Of a DNA stretch of 64,000 nucleotides, positions 43,797 to 54,032 are shown piece after piece (positions within the stretch are counted from its first letter, which is position 1; every line of letters starts with the position of its first letter). A program made the position numbers and the translations under genes. The notes beneath the pieces were generated by a model. The model had not been told where the DNA came from. It searched no databases and saw only the letters and a list, made by a program, of their open reading frames with translations. The stretch covers positions 62,001 to 126,000 of the forward strand of contig NZ_SISG01000002.1 in assembly GCF_004310685.1 (NCBI RefSeq), written 5' to 3'. This DNA comes from Glaciihabitans arcticus (GTDB lineage Bacteria > Actinomycetota > Actinomycetes > Actinomycetales > Microbacteriaceae).

Positions 43797-44798
43797 CTAC
43801 TTGGAGCTGAAGGCGGCGTCGAAGGCGGCGGAGGGCGCGTCGAAGGCAAGGCGACGCACGAACTCGAGCGCCTCGGGCGCACCGATCAGGCGATCCATGC
43901 CGGCGTCCTCCCACTCCACGGAGATGGGGCCGTCGTAGCCGATCTGATTGAGCATGCGGAACGACGCCTCCCACGGCACGTCGCCGTGACCGGTCGAGAT
44001 GAAGTCCCAGCCGCGGCGGCCGTCGGCCCAGGCGAGGTGCGAACCGAGGCGTCCACTGCGCCCGTCCTTCGCGCGCATCTTCGTGTCCTTGCAGTCCACG
44101 TGGTAGATGCGGTCCTTGAAGTCCCAGAGGAATCCGACGGGGTCGATCTCCTGCCAGACCATGTGCGAGGGGTCCCAGTTGAGACCGAACGCCTCGCGGT
44201 GGCCGATGGCTTCGAGGGCGCGAACCGTCGTGTAGTAGTCGTAGGCGATCTCGCTCGGGTGCACCTCGTGGGCGAACCGCACGCCGACCTCGTCGAAGAC
44301 GTCGAGGATCGGGTTCCAGCGGTCGGCGAAGTCCTGGTAGCCGGCATCGATCGCCTCCTGGGAGACCGGCGGGAACATCGCGACGTACTTCCAGATCGAC
44401 GAACCGGTGAAACCGATGACCGTCTTCACGCCGAGCGAGGCTGCGAGACGGGCGGTGTTCTTCATCTCCTCGGCCGCGCGCTGGCGCACACCTTCCGGGT
44501 TTCCATCGCCCCAGACGACGTCGGGCAGGATGTCGCGGTGACGCTGGTCGATCGGGTCGTCGCAGACCGCCTGGCCCTTGAGGTGGTTCGAGATCGCGTA
44601 GACCTTGAGGTTGTACTTCTCGAGCAGCGCGAGCTTGCCCTCCACGTAGCCCGGTTCGTCCCAGCGCCACGGATCGAGGTGGTCGCCCCAGCAGGCGATC
44701 TCGAGGCCGTCGTAGCCCCAGCCGGAGGCGAGCTTCGCCACCTCTTCGAAGGGGAGGTCGGCCCACTGGCCGGTGAACAGGGTGATGGGGCGAGCCAT
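43797..44798 (-). CDS. Sugar phosphate isomerase/epimerase (xylose-isomerase-like TIM barrel)
   Basis: The 333-residue product begins [20 protein letters not shown] and belongs to the AP-endonuclease-2 / xylose-isomerase-like TIM-barrel family. Likely metal ligands lie in [38 protein letters not shown] and [11 protein letters not shown]. Members epimerise or isomerise keto-sugars, inosose or related compounds. It is encoded 8 bases after the Gfo/Idh/MocA gene, and the pair commonly works together on inositol-like or 3-keto sugars; the actual substrate is unknown. The ATG has AGGAG 5 bases upstream. Confidence 0.85.
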   Translation of the reverse strand: MARPITLFTGQWADLPFEEVAKLASGWGYDGLEIACWGDHLDPWRWDEPGYVEGKLALLEKYNLKVYAISNHLKGQAVCDDPIDQRHRDILPDVVWGDGNPEGVRQRAAEEMKNTARLAASLGVKTVIGFTGSSIWKYVAMFPPVSQEAIDAGYQDFADRWNPILDVFDEVGVRFAHEVHPSEIAYDYYTTVRALEAIGHREAFGLNWDPSHMVWQEIDPVGFLWDFKDRIYHVDCKDTKMRAKDGRSGRLGSHLAWADGRRGWDFISTGHGDVPWEASFRMLNQIGYDGPISVEWEDAGMDRLIGAPEALEFVRRLAFDAPSAAFDAAFSSK

Positions 44799-44806
44799 GA
44801 CTACTC

Positions 44807-45991
44807 CTACTTCTGGTCGGTAACGTTTGTCCAGGCGCTTCCGCTGTCTGAACTGGATTCCACTGCCGCGAGCACCTGCTGAACCTGCAGGCCGTCCGCG
44901 AACGACGGGGTGGGCTGGGAGCCCGCGGCCACGGCCTCGACGAAGTCCTTCGCCTGATGCGCGAACCCGTGCTCGTAGCCCAGCGTGTGACCGGCCGGCC
45001 ACCAGGCCGCAATGTAGGGATGTTCCGGCTCGGTGACCTGGATGGTACTGAAGCCCTGCGTTCCGGCCGGCAGCGTCGCGTCGTAGAACTCGAGGGAGTT
45101 GAGGTTCTCGAGATCGAACGACAGCGCGCCCTTCGATCCGGATACCTCGAGGCGCAGCGCGTTCTTGCGGCCGGTGCTGAAGCGCGTGGCCTCGAAGCTG
45201 CCGAGCACACCGCTCTCGAATCGACCCGTGAACAGGGCGATGTCGTCGACGGTCACCTCGCCACGCTCGGTCGATGCCGTCGCGGACAGTCCGTGGGCGT
45301 TCTCGGCGAGCGGGCGTTCCCTGATGATCGTGTCGATCGTTCCGGAGACACTCGCGAGCGAGGATCCCGTGACGTACTGCGCGAGGTCGACAGCGTGGGC
45401 GCCGATGTCGCCGAGCGCACCGGATCCCGCGAGGTGCTTCTGCAGGCGCCAGGCCAGCGGGGCCTCCGGGTCGATGAGCCAGTCCTGCAGGTAGCTCGCG
45501 CGCACCTGGTAGATCTCGCCGAGCCTGCCGGCCGCCACGAGGTCACGCGCGAAGGTCGCGGCGGGGACCCGTCGGTAGGTGAAGCCGACCATGGCGTACA
45601 CGCCGCGTTCCGCTGCGTGCGCCGCGGCATCCGCCATCAATCGCGCTTCTTCGACGGAGTTGGCCAGGGGCTTCTCGCACAGCACGTGCTTGCCCGCCTC
45701 GAGGGCGGCGATGGCGATCTCCGCGTGGGAGTCGCCGGGGGTCACGATGTCGATGACGTCCACGTCGTCGCGGGCGATCACCTCGCGCCAATCGGTCGCG
45801 GTCTCGGCCCAGCCCCACTTGTCAGCGGCGGCAGAGACGGCTTCGGCATTGCGCCCGACGAGAATGTCCATCGTCGGCGTGGCCGGAAGATCGAAGAATC
45901 GGGGGGCGACGCGCCACCCCTGGGAATGTGCTGCTCCCATAAAGCCGTAGCCCACCATCGCCACTCGCAAGCGGCCCTGTGCCTGTGTCAT
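44807..45991 (-). CDS. Gfo/Idh/MocA-family oxidoreductase
   Basis: The 394-residue enzyme starts [20 protein letters not shown] with the Rossmann glycine motif VGYGFMG, followed by [20 protein letters not shown] and the family-defining [12 protein letters not shown] with catalytic lysine, then the C-terminal domain with [20 protein letters not shown] (the histidine general acid). It oxidises or reduces a sugar or inositol derivative using NAD(P). It lies between the sugar-binding lipoprotein gene and the isomerase gene in one orientation, so all three probably handle the same imported compound. The ATG ribosome site is weak; upstream in-frame codons would cut into the intergenic hairpin region. 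Confidence 0.88.
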   Translation of the reverse strand: MTQAQGRLRVAMVGYGFMGAAHSQGWRVAPRFFDLPATPTMDILVGRNAEAVSAAADKWGWAETATDWREVIARDDVDVIDIVTPGDSHAEIAIAALEAGKHVLCEKPLANSVEEARLMADAAAHAAERGVYAMVGFTYRRVPAATFARDLVAAGRLGEIYQVRASYLQDWLIDPEAPLAWRLQKHLAGSGALGDIGAHAVDLAQYVTGSSLASVSGTIDTIIRERPLAENAHGLSATASTERGEVTVDDIALFTGRFESGVLGSFEATRFSTGRKNALRLEVSGSKGALSFDLENLNSLEFYDATLPAGTQGFSTIQVTEPEHPYIAAWWPAGHTLGYEHGFAHQAKDFVEAVAAGSQPTPSFADGLQVQQVLAAVESSSDSGSAWTNVTDQK

Positions 45992-46039
45992 GTTGGTCGG
46001 ATTCTTTCTGCTGACGGGTAGGGCTGGGGAGTCGGGGGT

Positions 46040-46071
46040 GGGTGCCCGCACGGCGAACCGTGCGGGCACCC
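46040..46071 (-). terminator. Strong 14-bp hairpin after the sugar-binding protein gene
   Basis: GGGTGCCCGCACGG (46040-46053) and CCGTGCGGGCACCC (46058-46071) pair perfectly around CGAA. It lies 16 bases beyond the stop of the binding-protein gene and before the oxidoreductase gene on the same strand, with no T-run. It probably terminates part of the transcripts or stabilises the 3' end of the binding-protein message, as is common behind solute-binding protein genes. Confidence 0.6.
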
Positions 46072-46087
46072 CTTACTACTGTTCTCG

Positions 46088-47128
46088 TTATGTGAAGGAG
46101 AAGTCGATGAACTTGTCGACGTTGTCCTTCGTGACGATCGGCGCGTTCAGCACGATGCGCGACGGCACCTCGACCTCGACGATGTCGCTCAGCGACTTGC
46201 CCTGCGCGACGAGGCGGGCGAGACGGATTCCGTCAGCAGCCTGCGTCGACGGGTAGATGACGGTTGCCTTGAGCACTCCGCTGTCGGCCTGGATCGCGTC
46301 CATGGCCGCACGCGAACCCGCGCCACCCACCATGAAGAACTCGTCACGGCCGGCTGCGTCGATTGCCGCGAGGACACCGACACCCTGGTCGTCATCGTGG
46401 TTCCAGATGGCGTCGATCTTCGGAGCGGCCTGGAGCAGCTGCGAGGTGACGGCTTCTCCACCGGCGATGGTGAAGTCAGCCGCAACGCGGTTGTTCACCT
46501 TGAGTCCACAGTCCTCGAGTGCCGTGGCGAATCCCTCGCTGCGCTGCTGCGTGAGCGGAAGGGAGTCGATGCCGGCGACCTCTGCGACGATCGCGTCGGG
46601 GTTGTCGCCGAGCTGCTCGCAGATGTAGGTACCGGCGGTCACACCCATGCCGAAGTTGTCACCGAGGATGGTGACGCGTGCGGCGAAGGTGCTCGAGAAC
46701 TCGCGGTCCACGTTGATGACCGGGATACCGGCCTCCATCGCCTTGATCGCTACCTCGGTGAGTGCAGCACCATCGGTGGGCAGAAGCACGATGGCGTCGA
46801 CCTTGTCGTTGATGAAGCCCTCGACCTGGCTGATCTGCAGGCTGGCGTCGTTCGTGCCCTCCGCGATCTTGAGGTCGATGTCCGGGTACTTCTCGGCCTC
46901 GGCCTTGGCGGCCGAGTTGATGGCGCCGAGCCATCCGTGGTCGGCCGCGGGGCCGGAGAAGCCGATGACGATGGTGTCACCCGTAGCCTCGTTGCCTTCG
47001 ACGGTTCCACCGCCCGTCTGGGTTCCGGTGCCGGGTGCTGCGGTGCAGCCCGTCAGCAGCGCGGCAACGGCGAACGTTGCACCCGCCGTGATGAACAGAT
47101 TGCGGCGGAGCTTGCGTGTTGCCAGCAT
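46088..47128 (-). CDS. Sugar ABC transporter substrate-binding lipoprotein (RbsB/XylF type)
   Basis: The 346-residue protein begins MLATRKLRRNLFITAG and has the lipobox LLTGC, so it is a membrane-tethered lipoprotein. The mature part is a periplasmic-binding fold of the ribose/xylose group (IGFSGPAADHGWLGAINSAA, EGTNDASLQISQVEGFINDK, GIPVINVDREF, WNHDDDQGVGVLAAI). AGGAGG lies 5 bases before the ATG. The cognate ATPase and permease are encoded divergently from 47556, an unusual split, and both genes carry a common element near their starts. Linked xylA and xylB favour xylose, but the adjacent oxidoreductase and isomerase allow another sugar. Confidence 0.87.
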   Translation of the reverse strand: MLATRKLRRNLFITAGATFAVAALLTGCTAAPGTGTQTGGGTVEGNEATGDTIVIGFSGPAADHGWLGAINSAAKAEAEKYPDIDLKIAEGTNDASLQISQVEGFINDKVDAIVLLPTDGAALTEVAIKAMEAGIPVINVDREFSSTFAARVTILGDNFGMGVTAGTYICEQLGDNPDAIVAEVAGIDSLPLTQQRSEGFATALEDCGLKVNNRVAADFTIAGGEAVTSQLLQAAPKIDAIWNHDDDQGVGVLAAIDAAGRDEFFMVGGAGSRAAMDAIQADSGVLKATVIYPSTQAADGIRLARLVAQGKSLSDIVEVEVPSRIVLNAPIVTKDNVDKFIDFSFT

Positions 47129-47242
47129 GTACTTCCTCCTTGATAAGTGAATTGCAGATATCTCTTGAGCCAATGAGGAGGTGCCATTGGCGAGCTTTCC
47201 GGCACTCAGGCCGTTCTGCATCACTCGTGTCCGCATTGACGT

Positions 47243-47556
47243 TTCATGCAACATAACAGAACAAATGCCCACACACACAGGCTTATTTTGAGAATCGTCG
47301 AAAGTCGCTTGCGAGGGGTCAGCATTGCCGCGAGGGCCGACACCAGTTGATTGCTGCCATGGGAGCGGTGCCACGCTCCCCGCAACTTGGCGGAAGAGTG
47401 CCGGATCTCGGGGAAAATCGGTCGCGAGTCGAGACATCCCGACATACAGCTATTACTAGTGGCCCGCCGACTCAGTGCCCCATTAATGGGGCGGAAAGCG
47501 GTTGACGGCCCGGATTTCTCTCGCCAGAGCCCTCAAAACCTGTTATGTTGCGTGAA
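47243..47556. promoter_or_regulatory. Divergent transporter control region with inverted operator-like copies
   Basis: This 427-base gene-free gap holds four signals. TGTTATGTTGCATGAA on the minus strand (47258-47243) and TGTTATGTTGCGTGAA on the plus strand (47541-47556) differ at one base and face the two divergent genes; the second ends on the first base of the ATPase ATG. ATCCCGACATACA (47436-47448) repeats an element upstream of the giant ThuA gene. GCCCCATTAATGGGGC (47477-47492) is a perfect 16-base palindrome. TATGTT within the plus copy could serve as a -10 for a leaderless ATPase message. Which regulator binds is unknown. Confidence 0.55.
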
Positions 47557-49073
47557 TGATCAAAGTCGACCATGGGACACCCCTGCTGGAGGTACGGGGC
47601 GCCACAAAAGCTTTCGCCGGAGTACAGGCGCTCAAAGGCGTCGACCTGTCGATCCTTCCGGGTGAAGTGCACTGTGTACTCGGCCAGAACGGCGCCGGCA
47701 AGTCCACGCTCATCAAAATCCTCTCCGGTGTCTACACGCCCGACGAGGGCGAGTTCACCTGGCTCGGAGAGCCGGTCACCATCGGCGGCCCGACCGAAGC
47801 GCTCGGCATGGGCATCGCGACGATGTACCAGGAACTCGACGTCGTCGACGGTCTCACCATCGCCGAGAACATCTTCCTCGGCCACGAGCTGGCCACGGTC
47901 GGCTACCTCCGTTCCGGCGAGGCTAACAAGCGCACACGCGAACTACTGAAGCGCCTCGGCCACGGCGACCTCTCCCCCACGACCGAGGTCGGCTCGCTCT
48001 CCCCCGCGAACAAGCAGATCGTCTCGATGGCCCGCGCGCTGTCCCGCGACATCAAGCTCATCATCATGGATGAGCCGAGCGCCGTGCTCGACTCCGAAGA
48101 GGTCAAGAACCTCTTCCGCGTGGTCGAGGACCTCACCCGCGAGGGCATCGCCGTCGTCTACATCTCGCACCGTCTCGCCGAGATCCGCGAGATCGGCGAC
48201 CGCATCACGGTCATCAAGGACGGCCGCAGCATGGCCGGCGGCCTCGACGTCGCCACGACGTCAACGCCCGAGCTCATCAAGCTCATGACCGGCCGCGACA
48301 TCGCGAACGTCTTCCCACCCGCCCAAGCGATTCGGGATGACGCCCCCGAGGTGCTCACCGTCACCGACCTCGCGGTCAAGAACGTCTTCACTCCCCTCAG
48401 CTTCAGCGTGCGGGCCGGGGAGATCGTCGGCCTCGCGGGGCTCGTCGGTTCCGGCCGGTCCGAGATCCTCGAAGCCATCTACGGCGCGCTGCGCAGCAGC
48501 GGAACCGTCGAGGTGAGCGGCAGGAAGATCCGCTCCAACTCGGTGCCCGCCGCCGTCGCGAGCGGCATCGGCCTCTCCCCCGAGGAACGCAAGAGCCAGG
48601 GTCTCCTCCTCGAGGAGCCCATCTACCGCAACGTGACCCTGTCGTCGTTCGCGCGGTTCGCGTCGTTCGGATGGCTGCGCGAAGGCCTCGAGCGTCGCAC
48701 CTCGCGCACCCAGCTCGAAGCTCTCGAACTGCGCCCGGCCGACCCCGACCGTGCCGCGGGCCTGCTCTCCGGCGGAAACCAGCAGAAGGTCATGCTCGCC
48801 CGCTGGCTCGTGCACGGCACCAAGGTGCTGCTGCTCGACGAGCCGACGCGTGGCGTCGACGTCGGCGCCCGTGCCGACATCTACGGCCTGATCCGCGAAC
48901 TCGCGGCAGCCGGAACCGCAATCGTTGTCGTCTCGAGCGAGATCGAGGAGGTGCTCGGCCTCGCCGATCACGTTCTCGTCATCGCCGACGGCGAAGTGCT
49001 CACCAGTGTGAAGTCCAGTGAAATCGATGAGTCAGGGGTTCTCGACCTGGTGATGAAAGGAAGTGCCGCGTGA
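47556..49073 (+). CDS. Sugar ABC transporter ATP-binding protein (RbsA/XylG type)
   Basis: The 505-residue ATPase has two fused nucleotide-binding domains. The first has GQNGAGKST, a diverged signature LSPANKQIVSMARAL and IIMDEPSAVLD; the second has the degenerate P-loop GLVGSGRSE, signature LSGGNQQKVMLARWL and LLLDEPTRGVDVGARADIY. This asymmetry is normal for the carbohydrate uptake type 2 family. It powers the permease encoded next (GTGA overlap), with the divergently encoded lipoprotein as receptor. There is no ribosome site in front of the ATG, consistent with leaderless expression. Confidence 0.92.
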   Translation: MIKVDHGTPLLEVRGATKAFAGVQALKGVDLSILPGEVHCVLGQNGAGKSTLIKILSGVYTPDEGEFTWLGEPVTIGGPTEALGMGIATMYQELDVVDGLTIAENIFLGHELATVGYLRSGEANKRTRELLKRLGHGDLSPTTEVGSLSPANKQIVSMARALSRDIKLIIMDEPSAVLDSEEVKNLFRVVEDLTREGIAVVYISHRLAEIREIGDRITVIKDGRSMAGGLDVATTSTPELIKLMTGRDIANVFPPAQAIRDDAPEVLTVTDLAVKNVFTPLSFSVRAGEIVGLAGLVGSGRSEILEAIYGALRSSGTVEVSGRKIRSNSVPAAVASGIGLSPEERKSQGLLLEEPIYRNVTLSSFARFASFGWLREGLERRTSRTQLEALELRPADPDRAAGLLSGGNQQKVMLARWLVHGTKVLLLDEPTRGVDVGARADIYGLIRELAAAGTAIVVVSSEIEEVLGLADHVLVIADGEVLTSVKSSEIDESGVLDLVMKGSAA

Positions 49074-50119
49074 GCGAGCAGACCACCCCGCCCGCTGAGG
49101 TCAGCCTCCACCCTGACACCGCGCGCCCCCAGAACCCGACGGTCGCCGCGATCCGCCGCTTCCTCGCGAGCTCGGCCGGACGCAACATCGGCCTCGTCGT
49201 CGCGCTCATCATCCTGATCATCATCGGAACGGTGACGGCCGGCGACCGCTTCGCGAGCTTCCAGAACGTGCTCTCGATCCTGCGCCTCGCCTCGATCACC
49301 GGTGTCATCTCGATCGGCATGACGTTCGTCATCATCGCGGGCGGCATCGACCTCTCGGTCGGCTCCGTACTCGGCCTCAGCTCGATCGTCGCCACCATGG
49401 CCGCGGTGCAGTTGGCGGCCACGGGCTGGTGGCCGCTCATGATCATCATCGCCATCGCCGTCGGCGCTCTCGCCGGCGCGGTGAACGGTGTGATCATCGC
49501 CTACGGCAAGGTCGTCGCATTTATGACGACCCTCGCCATGCTGCTGGCCGCCCGAGCCCTCGCCGAGATCCTGTCCAACCGCACGACCCAGGGCGTCAAC
49601 GTGCGCGGCTTCCTCGAGTTCACCCGCGGCGACGTCTTCGGCGTACCGAACCTGATCTGGATGTTCGTAATCGTCGCCATCGCCGGCTGGATCCTGCTCA
49701 ATCGCACCACCTTCGGCCGCCGCACGGTCGCCATCGGCGGCAACCACGAAGCCGCACGCCTCGCCGGTATCAACGTGAAGCGCCACATGGTCTACGTCTA
49801 CATCCTCTCGGGCGTCACCTCGGGCATCGCAGCGGTGATGATCCTCGGCCGTACCGGCGCCGGTACCTCCACGCACGGCACGCTGTACGAGCTCGACGCG
49901 ATCGCCGCGGTGGTCGTCGGAGGAACGCTGCTGATCGGTGGACGCGGTTCAATCGTGGGTACCGTGCTGGGCATCCTGATCTTCAACGTGCTCATCAACA
50001 TCTTCTTCCTCAACAACCTCAACACCTCGGTGCAGGCCATCACGAAGGGCGCGATCATCATTGCCGCCGTTCTGATCCAGCAGCGCTTCGCCTCACGCGG
50101 CTCGCGCAGCACCACCTGA
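49070..50119 (+). CDS. Sugar ABC transporter permease (RbsC/XylH type)
   Basis: The 349-residue membrane protein has eight to ten helices and the family motifs SIGMTFVIIAGGIDLSVGSV and LYELDAIAAVVVGGTLLIGG followed by RGSIVGTVLG, typical of BPD_transp_2 sugar permeases. The GTG start overlaps the ATPase stop by 4 bases. xylA follows after 48 bases, so the operon runs ATPase-permease-xylA and possibly xylB. About 35 N-terminal residues (rich in Pro and Thr) precede the first helix. Confidence 0.92.
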   Translation: MSEQTTPPAEVSLHPDTARPQNPTVAAIRRFLASSAGRNIGLVVALIILIIIGTVTAGDRFASFQNVLSILRLASITGVISIGMTFVIIAGGIDLSVGSVLGLSSIVATMAAVQLAATGWWPLMIIIAIAVGALAGAVNGVIIAYGKVVAFMTTLAMLLAARALAEILSNRTTQGVNVRGFLEFTRGDVFGVPNLIWMFVIVAIAGWILLNRTTFGRRTVAIGGNHEAARLAGINVKRHMVYVYILSGVTSGIAAVMILGRTGAGTSTHGTLYELDAIAAVVVGGTLLIGGRGSIVGTVLGILIFNVLINIFFLNNLNTSVQAITKGAIIIAAVLIQQRFASRGSRSTT

Positions 50120-50167
50120 TCCCCTCGTTCTTACCCTTTTCCGTCACCGATTAAGAAGGTTCCTGTC

Positions 50168-51361
50168 ATGACTCTCACCCCTACTCGCGACGACAAGTTC
50201 TCGTTCGGCCTGTGGACCCTCGGCTGGAACGCCCAGGACCAGTTCGGCGGACCGACCCGCGCGCACATCGACACCGTGACCGCGGTCAACAAACTGAGCG
50301 AACTCGGTGCGTACGGTATGACGTTCCACGACGACGACCTGTTTCCGTTCGAGGCGACCGAGGCCGAGCGCCAGACGGAGATCGACCGCCTCAAGAAGGC
50401 TCTCGCCGACACGGGCATCATTATCCCGATGATCACCACCAACCTGTTCAGCCACCCCGTCTTCAAGGACGGCGGCTTCACCTCGAACGACCGCGCCGTG
50501 CGTCGCTTCGCGCTGCGCAAGGTCATCCGCAACATCGACCTCGCCGCCGAGCTCGGCGCCAAGACCTTCGTTATGTGGGGTGGCCGTGAGGGCAGCGAGT
50601 ACGACGCCGCGAAGGACATCCGCGGAGCGCTCGAGCGCTACCGCGAGGCCGTCGACCTGCTCGGCGACTACGTGACCGACAAGGGCTATGACCTGAAGTT
50701 CGCGATCGAGCCGAAGCCGAACGAGCCGCGCGGAGACATCCTGCTGCCGACGGTCGGGCACGCGCTCGCCTTCATCGCGACGCTCGCGCGCCCCGAGATG
50801 GTCGGCCTCAACCCGGAGACCGGTCACGAGCAGATGGCGGGCCTCAACTACACGCACGGCATCGCCCAGGCGCTGTACTCCGACAAGCTGTTCCACATCG
50901 ACCTCAACGGCCAGCGCGGCGTGAAGTTCGACCAGGACCTGGTCTTTGGCCACGGCGACCTGCAGAACGCATTCTCGCTCGTCGACCTGCTCGAGTTCGG
51001 CGGAAAGGATGGCGGCAAGACCTACACCGGGCCCCGCCACTTCGACTACAAGCCGTCGCGCACCGAGGACATCACCGGTGTCTGGGATTCGGTCTCCGCG
51101 AACATGCGCATGTACCTGCTGCTCAAGGAGCGTGCCGGAGCCTTCCGCGCCGACCCCGAGGTGCAGGAGGCGCTGCTCGCCGCGAAGGTGGACGAGGTCA
51201 ACACCCCGACGCTGAACGACGGCGAGAGCTACGACGCCCTCATCGCCGACCGCTCCTCCTACGAGGACTTCGACTCGGCCGCCTACTTCGACGGCAAGGG
51301 CTTCGGCTTCGTGCGCCTGCAGCAGCTGGCCATGGAGCACCTCATGGGCGCGCGCGGATAA
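50168..51361 (+). CDS. xylA: Xylose isomerase
   Basis: The 397-residue enzyme isomerises D-xylose to D-xylulose. It has the class I (actinobacterial, shorter) form with His54 and Asp57 in [13 protein letters not shown], Glu181 and Lys183 in [14 protein letters not shown], the [20 protein letters not shown] block and the metal-site LFHIDLNGQ and LVFGHGD. All catalytic positions expected for the family are present. AGAAGG precedes the ATG by 8 bases. It lies 48 bases after the permease gene and before xylB, completing uptake and the first metabolic step. Confidence 0.97.
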   Translation: MTLTPTRDDKFSFGLWTLGWNAQDQFGGPTRAHIDTVTAVNKLSELGAYGMTFHDDDLFPFEATEAERQTEIDRLKKALADTGIIIPMITTNLFSHPVFKDGGFTSNDRAVRRFALRKVIRNIDLAAELGAKTFVMWGGREGSEYDAAKDIRGALERYREAVDLLGDYVTDKGYDLKFAIEPKPNEPRGDILLPTVGHALAFIATLARPEMVGLNPETGHEQMAGLNYTHGIAQALYSDKLFHIDLNGQRGVKFDQDLVFGHGDLQNAFSLVDLLEFGGKDGGKTYTGPRHFDYKPSRTEDITGVWDSVSANMRMYLLLKERAGAFRADPEVQEALLAAKVDEVNTPTLNDGESYDALIADRSSYEDFDSAAYFDGKGFGFVRLQQLAMEHLMGARG

Positions 51362-51520
51362 AAATTCCTGCGGACCTTTTATCCCGCGCGCGCAGTAGGG
51401 ACACCCCTAGCTTCGCGACCTTGTGCGCACCTCTAAAAGCCGACCCGCACCTATGGCGAGATCGACCAAGGAAGCACCACCCAGCCCAACGGTCGAGAGC
51501 AGCGAACGAAGGAAGAAGTT

Positions 51521-52903
51521 ATGCCCCTGGTAGCCGGCGTCGACAGCTCCACCCAGAGCTGCAAGGTGATCGTGCGCGACCTCGTGTCTGGCGCGATCGT
51601 GAGGGAGGGGCGTGCCGCCCATCCCGATGGCAGCGAGGTCGACCCGGAAAGCTGGTGGGTCGCGCTGCAACAGGCGATCGCGGCGGCGGGCGGGCTCGAC
51701 GACGTCGCGGCCGTCTCGATCGCGGGGCAGCAGCACGGCATGGTGGTTCTGGATGTCGCGGGGCGGGTGATCCGCCCCGCGCTCCTCTGGAACGACACAC
51801 GTTCCGCCCCGGCCGCGAGCGACCTGATCGCCGAGGTGGGGGCTGCGGATTTCGCGTCCCGCACCGGCAGCGTGCCGGTCGCAAGTTTCACGGCGACGAA
51901 ACTGCGCTGGCTGCGCGACAACGAGCCGGAGAATGCGGCTCTGGTCGCGGCTGTCGCGCTCCCGCACGACTGGCTGACCTGGCGGTTGCGCGGATTCGGG
52001 CCGGAGAACGCCCAGCTCGACGAGCTGGTCACCGACCGTTCGGACGCGAGCGGCACCTCGTACTTCAGCGCCGAGCGCGGCGAGTACGACCGCGACCTGC
52101 TGGTGCGGGCGCTGGGTCACGACGTGATCCTGCCCCGCGTTGCCGCACCCGACGAGTGCGTCGGCACGGTCGGTGACACCGCGACGCTGGTCGGTCCGGG
52201 CGCAGGTGACAACGCCGGCGCCGCCCTTGGCCTGGGTGGTGGAGCCGGCGACGTGATCGTCTCGATCGGCACGAGCGGTACGGTTTTCGCGGTCTCCGCC
52301 GAGCCCGCGCTGGACGAGTCCGGCACGGTCGCGGGCTTCGCGGATGCCACCGGCCTCTACCTCCCGCTCGTCGCCACCCTCAACGCCGCGCGCATTCTCG
52401 ACTCGATCGCCGGCCTGCTCGGCGTCGACCACACCGAGCTCGGCACGCTCGCGCTCGAGGCACCCGCTGGAGCGGACGGCCTCGTGCTGCAGCCCTACTT
52501 CGAAGGAGAGCGCACCCCCAACCTTCCGAACGCCACGGCAAGCCTGTTCGGGATGTCCCTGGCCTCGACTTCCCGCCCGAACCTGGCCAGGGCCGCGATC
52601 GAGGGAATGCTCAGCGCCCTCGCCGACGGCCTTGCCGCGCTCGAGTCCAACGGGGTGGTCGCCGAGCGCATCCTGCTCATCGGTGGTGCCGCCCAGAACG
52701 GGGCAGTACAGGCGATCGCCGCGCAGGTCTTCGATGCGCCGGTCGTCATCCCGAAACCGGGTGAGTATGTCGCGGCGGGGGCAGCGCGCCAGGCGGCGTG
52801 GATCCTCACGCGCGAGCTGCCGGATTGGGAGCTTGAGCTCGCGGCGGCGCCCGCGCCCGATCACCGCCCGGTCATTCTCGAGCAGTACCGCGCGCGCTCC
52901 TAG
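51521..52903 (+). CDS. xylB: Xylulokinase
   Basis: The 460-residue FGGY-family kinase phosphorylates D-xylulose, feeding the pentose phosphate pathway. It begins [20 protein letters not shown] (first Asp of the phosphate loop), has [24 protein letters not shown], the catalytic base Asp230 in [15 protein letters not shown], and the C-terminal ADP site [18 protein letters not shown]. The gap of 159 bases after xylA holds no gene. AAGGAAG precedes the ATG. The TAG stop shares CTAG with the stop of the convergent LacI gene. Confidence 0.96.
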   Translation: MPLVAGVDSSTQSCKVIVRDLVSGAIVREGRAAHPDGSEVDPESWWVALQQAIAAAGGLDDVAAVSIAGQQHGMVVLDVAGRVIRPALLWNDTRSAPAASDLIAEVGAADFASRTGSVPVASFTATKLRWLRDNEPENAALVAAVALPHDWLTWRLRGFGPENAQLDELVTDRSDASGTSYFSAERGEYDRDLLVRALGHDVILPRVAAPDECVGTVGDTATLVGPGAGDNAGAALGLGGGAGDVIVSIGTSGTVFAVSAEPALDESGTVAGFADATGLYLPLVATLNAARILDSIAGLLGVDHTELGTLALEAPAGADGLVLQPYFEGERTPNLPNATASLFGMSLASTSRPNLARAAIEGMLSALADGLAALESNGVVAERILLIGGAAQNGAVQAIAAQVFDAPVVIPKPGEYVAAGAARQAAWILTRELPDWELELAAAPAPDHRPVILEQYRARS

Positions 52904-53913
52904 ACCTGCGGCGGTGCGGTGCTCTCGCGCACCACAAGACGCGTTGCGAGATCCATGCGCGGGATCGACTCGAGTTCACCCTCACCCATACGCACGACCA
53001 GTCGCGCGGCCTCCTCGGCCATCTTGGTGAGCGGCTGGTGGATGGTCGTGAGCGCGGGGCTCGACCACTGGGCGAGTTGAAGGTCGTCGTACCCGACCAG
53101 GGAGAGCTCGCTGGGGATCTGGATGCCGAGCGTGCGTGCCGCCTCGATCACGCCGAGGGCCTGCAGGTCGCTGCCCGCGAAGATCGCGGTCGGACGGTCG
53201 GGACCGGAGAGCAACTCGAGCGCGATCTCCCGACCGCCGTCGACCTGGAAGTTTCCGAAGCGCACGAACCGCTCGTCGACCGGGATGCCCGCTGCGTTCA
53301 TCGCCGAACGGTAGCCGTCGACGCGGGCGAAGGAGCACATCATGTCGTCGCGGCCGGTGATCGCCGCGATGCGGGTGTGACCGAGTTCGATGAGGTGCCG
53401 GGTCGCCATCAGGCCACCCGACCAGTTCGCGGAGCCGACCGAGGGAACGTCGGGAGCGGGGTCGCCGGCAGGGTCGATGATGACGAACGGGATCGCACGC
53501 GATCGCAGCTGCGCCTTCGCCTCCTCGGCGAGGTCGGAGAAGACCAGCACCACGCCGACGGGCCGGCGTCGCACCACTCCGACCACCCAGTCGGCCGACG
53601 GCGAGTGCCGGTCGCCCGACTCCGTGAGAACGACGCTGAGGCCGTTCTGACGGGCGATATTCTCGACGCCGCGGATGATCTCCATCGCCCACGCCGTCTC
53701 GAGTTCGGGGAACACCAGCTCGATGAGCGATCCGCGATTGGGGAGGCCGACCCGACGCTGATAACCCTGGCGATCCAGGATCTCTTCGACGCGGGCTCGT
53801 GTCACCGCCGACACGTCAGTGCGCCCATTGAGAACCTTGGAGACAGTCGATAGGGAAACCCCCGCCTCATCAGCTAATTCCCCGAGCTTGACGCGATCGG
53901 ACCCCGAGACCAT
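52900..53913 (-). CDS. LacI-family regulator of the xylo-oligosaccharide operon
   Basis: The 337-residue regulator starts [20 protein letters not shown] and has the LacI helix-turn-helix ([20 protein letters not shown], hinge [11 protein letters not shown]) and a periplasmic-binding-like effector domain ([57 protein letters not shown]). Upstream TTG and GTG codons in frame are possible starts, but the ATG at 53913 fits the family best. It is divergent from the binding-protein operon at 54033, whose leader carries CGAAA operators. The ligand is probably xylobiose or xylose. Its own promoter region has TTGTT and AACAA inverted around GCCACG (53930-53945). Confidence 0.9.
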   Translation of the reverse strand: MVSGSDRVKLGELADEAGVSLSTVSKVLNGRTDVSAVTRARVEEILDRQGYQRRVGLPNRGSLIELVFPELETAWAMEIIRGVENIARQNGLSVVLTESGDRHSPSADWVVGVVRRRPVGVVLVFSDLAEEAKAQLRSRAIPFVIIDPAGDPAPDVPSVGSANWSGGLMATRHLIELGHTRIAAITGRDDMMCSFARVDGYRSAMNAAGIPVDERFVRFGNFQVDGGREIALELLSGPDRPTAIFAGSDLQALGVIEAARTLGIQIPSELSLVGYDDLQLAQWSSPALTTIHQPLTKMAEEAARLVVRMGEGELESIPRMDLATRLVVRESTAPPQV

Positions 53914-53946
53914 TCTCACCAATTCCTATTTGTTGCCACGAACAAC

Positions 53947-53975
53947 TTGTGCATCAGCCTAGTCCTGCTTATGCT
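53947..53975 (+). promoter_or_regulatory. Promoter of the xylo-oligosaccharide operon
   Basis: TTGTGC (53947-53952) and TATGCT (53970-53975) are 17 bases apart. Transcription should begin near 53982, about 50 bases before the ATG, upstream of the operators. Confidence 0.55.
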
Positions 53976-53992
53976 CGACCCATCCTAATCAT

Positions 53993-54019
53993 TTTCGACG
54001 CAGATGTCGAAACTTTCGA
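53993..54019 (+). promoter_or_regulatory. LacI-type operators with CGAAA half-sites
   Basis: TTTCGAC (53993-53999) and GTCGAAA (54006-54012) are perfect inverted copies, and TCGAAACTTTCGA (54007-54019) is a perfect 6-1-6 palindrome sharing the middle arm. They lie in the predicted leader, where bound repressor would block transcription. From memory, the Streptomyces bxl operon repressor recognises CGAA-N-TTCG, which the palindrome contains. Confidence 0.65.
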
Positions 54020-54032
54020 GAGGCGTTCAACG

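Noticed and set aside
47221-47445. 74-codon minus-strand frame in the divergent transporter gap
   Set aside because: No ribosome site or family similarity, and the region carries operator-like repeats instead.
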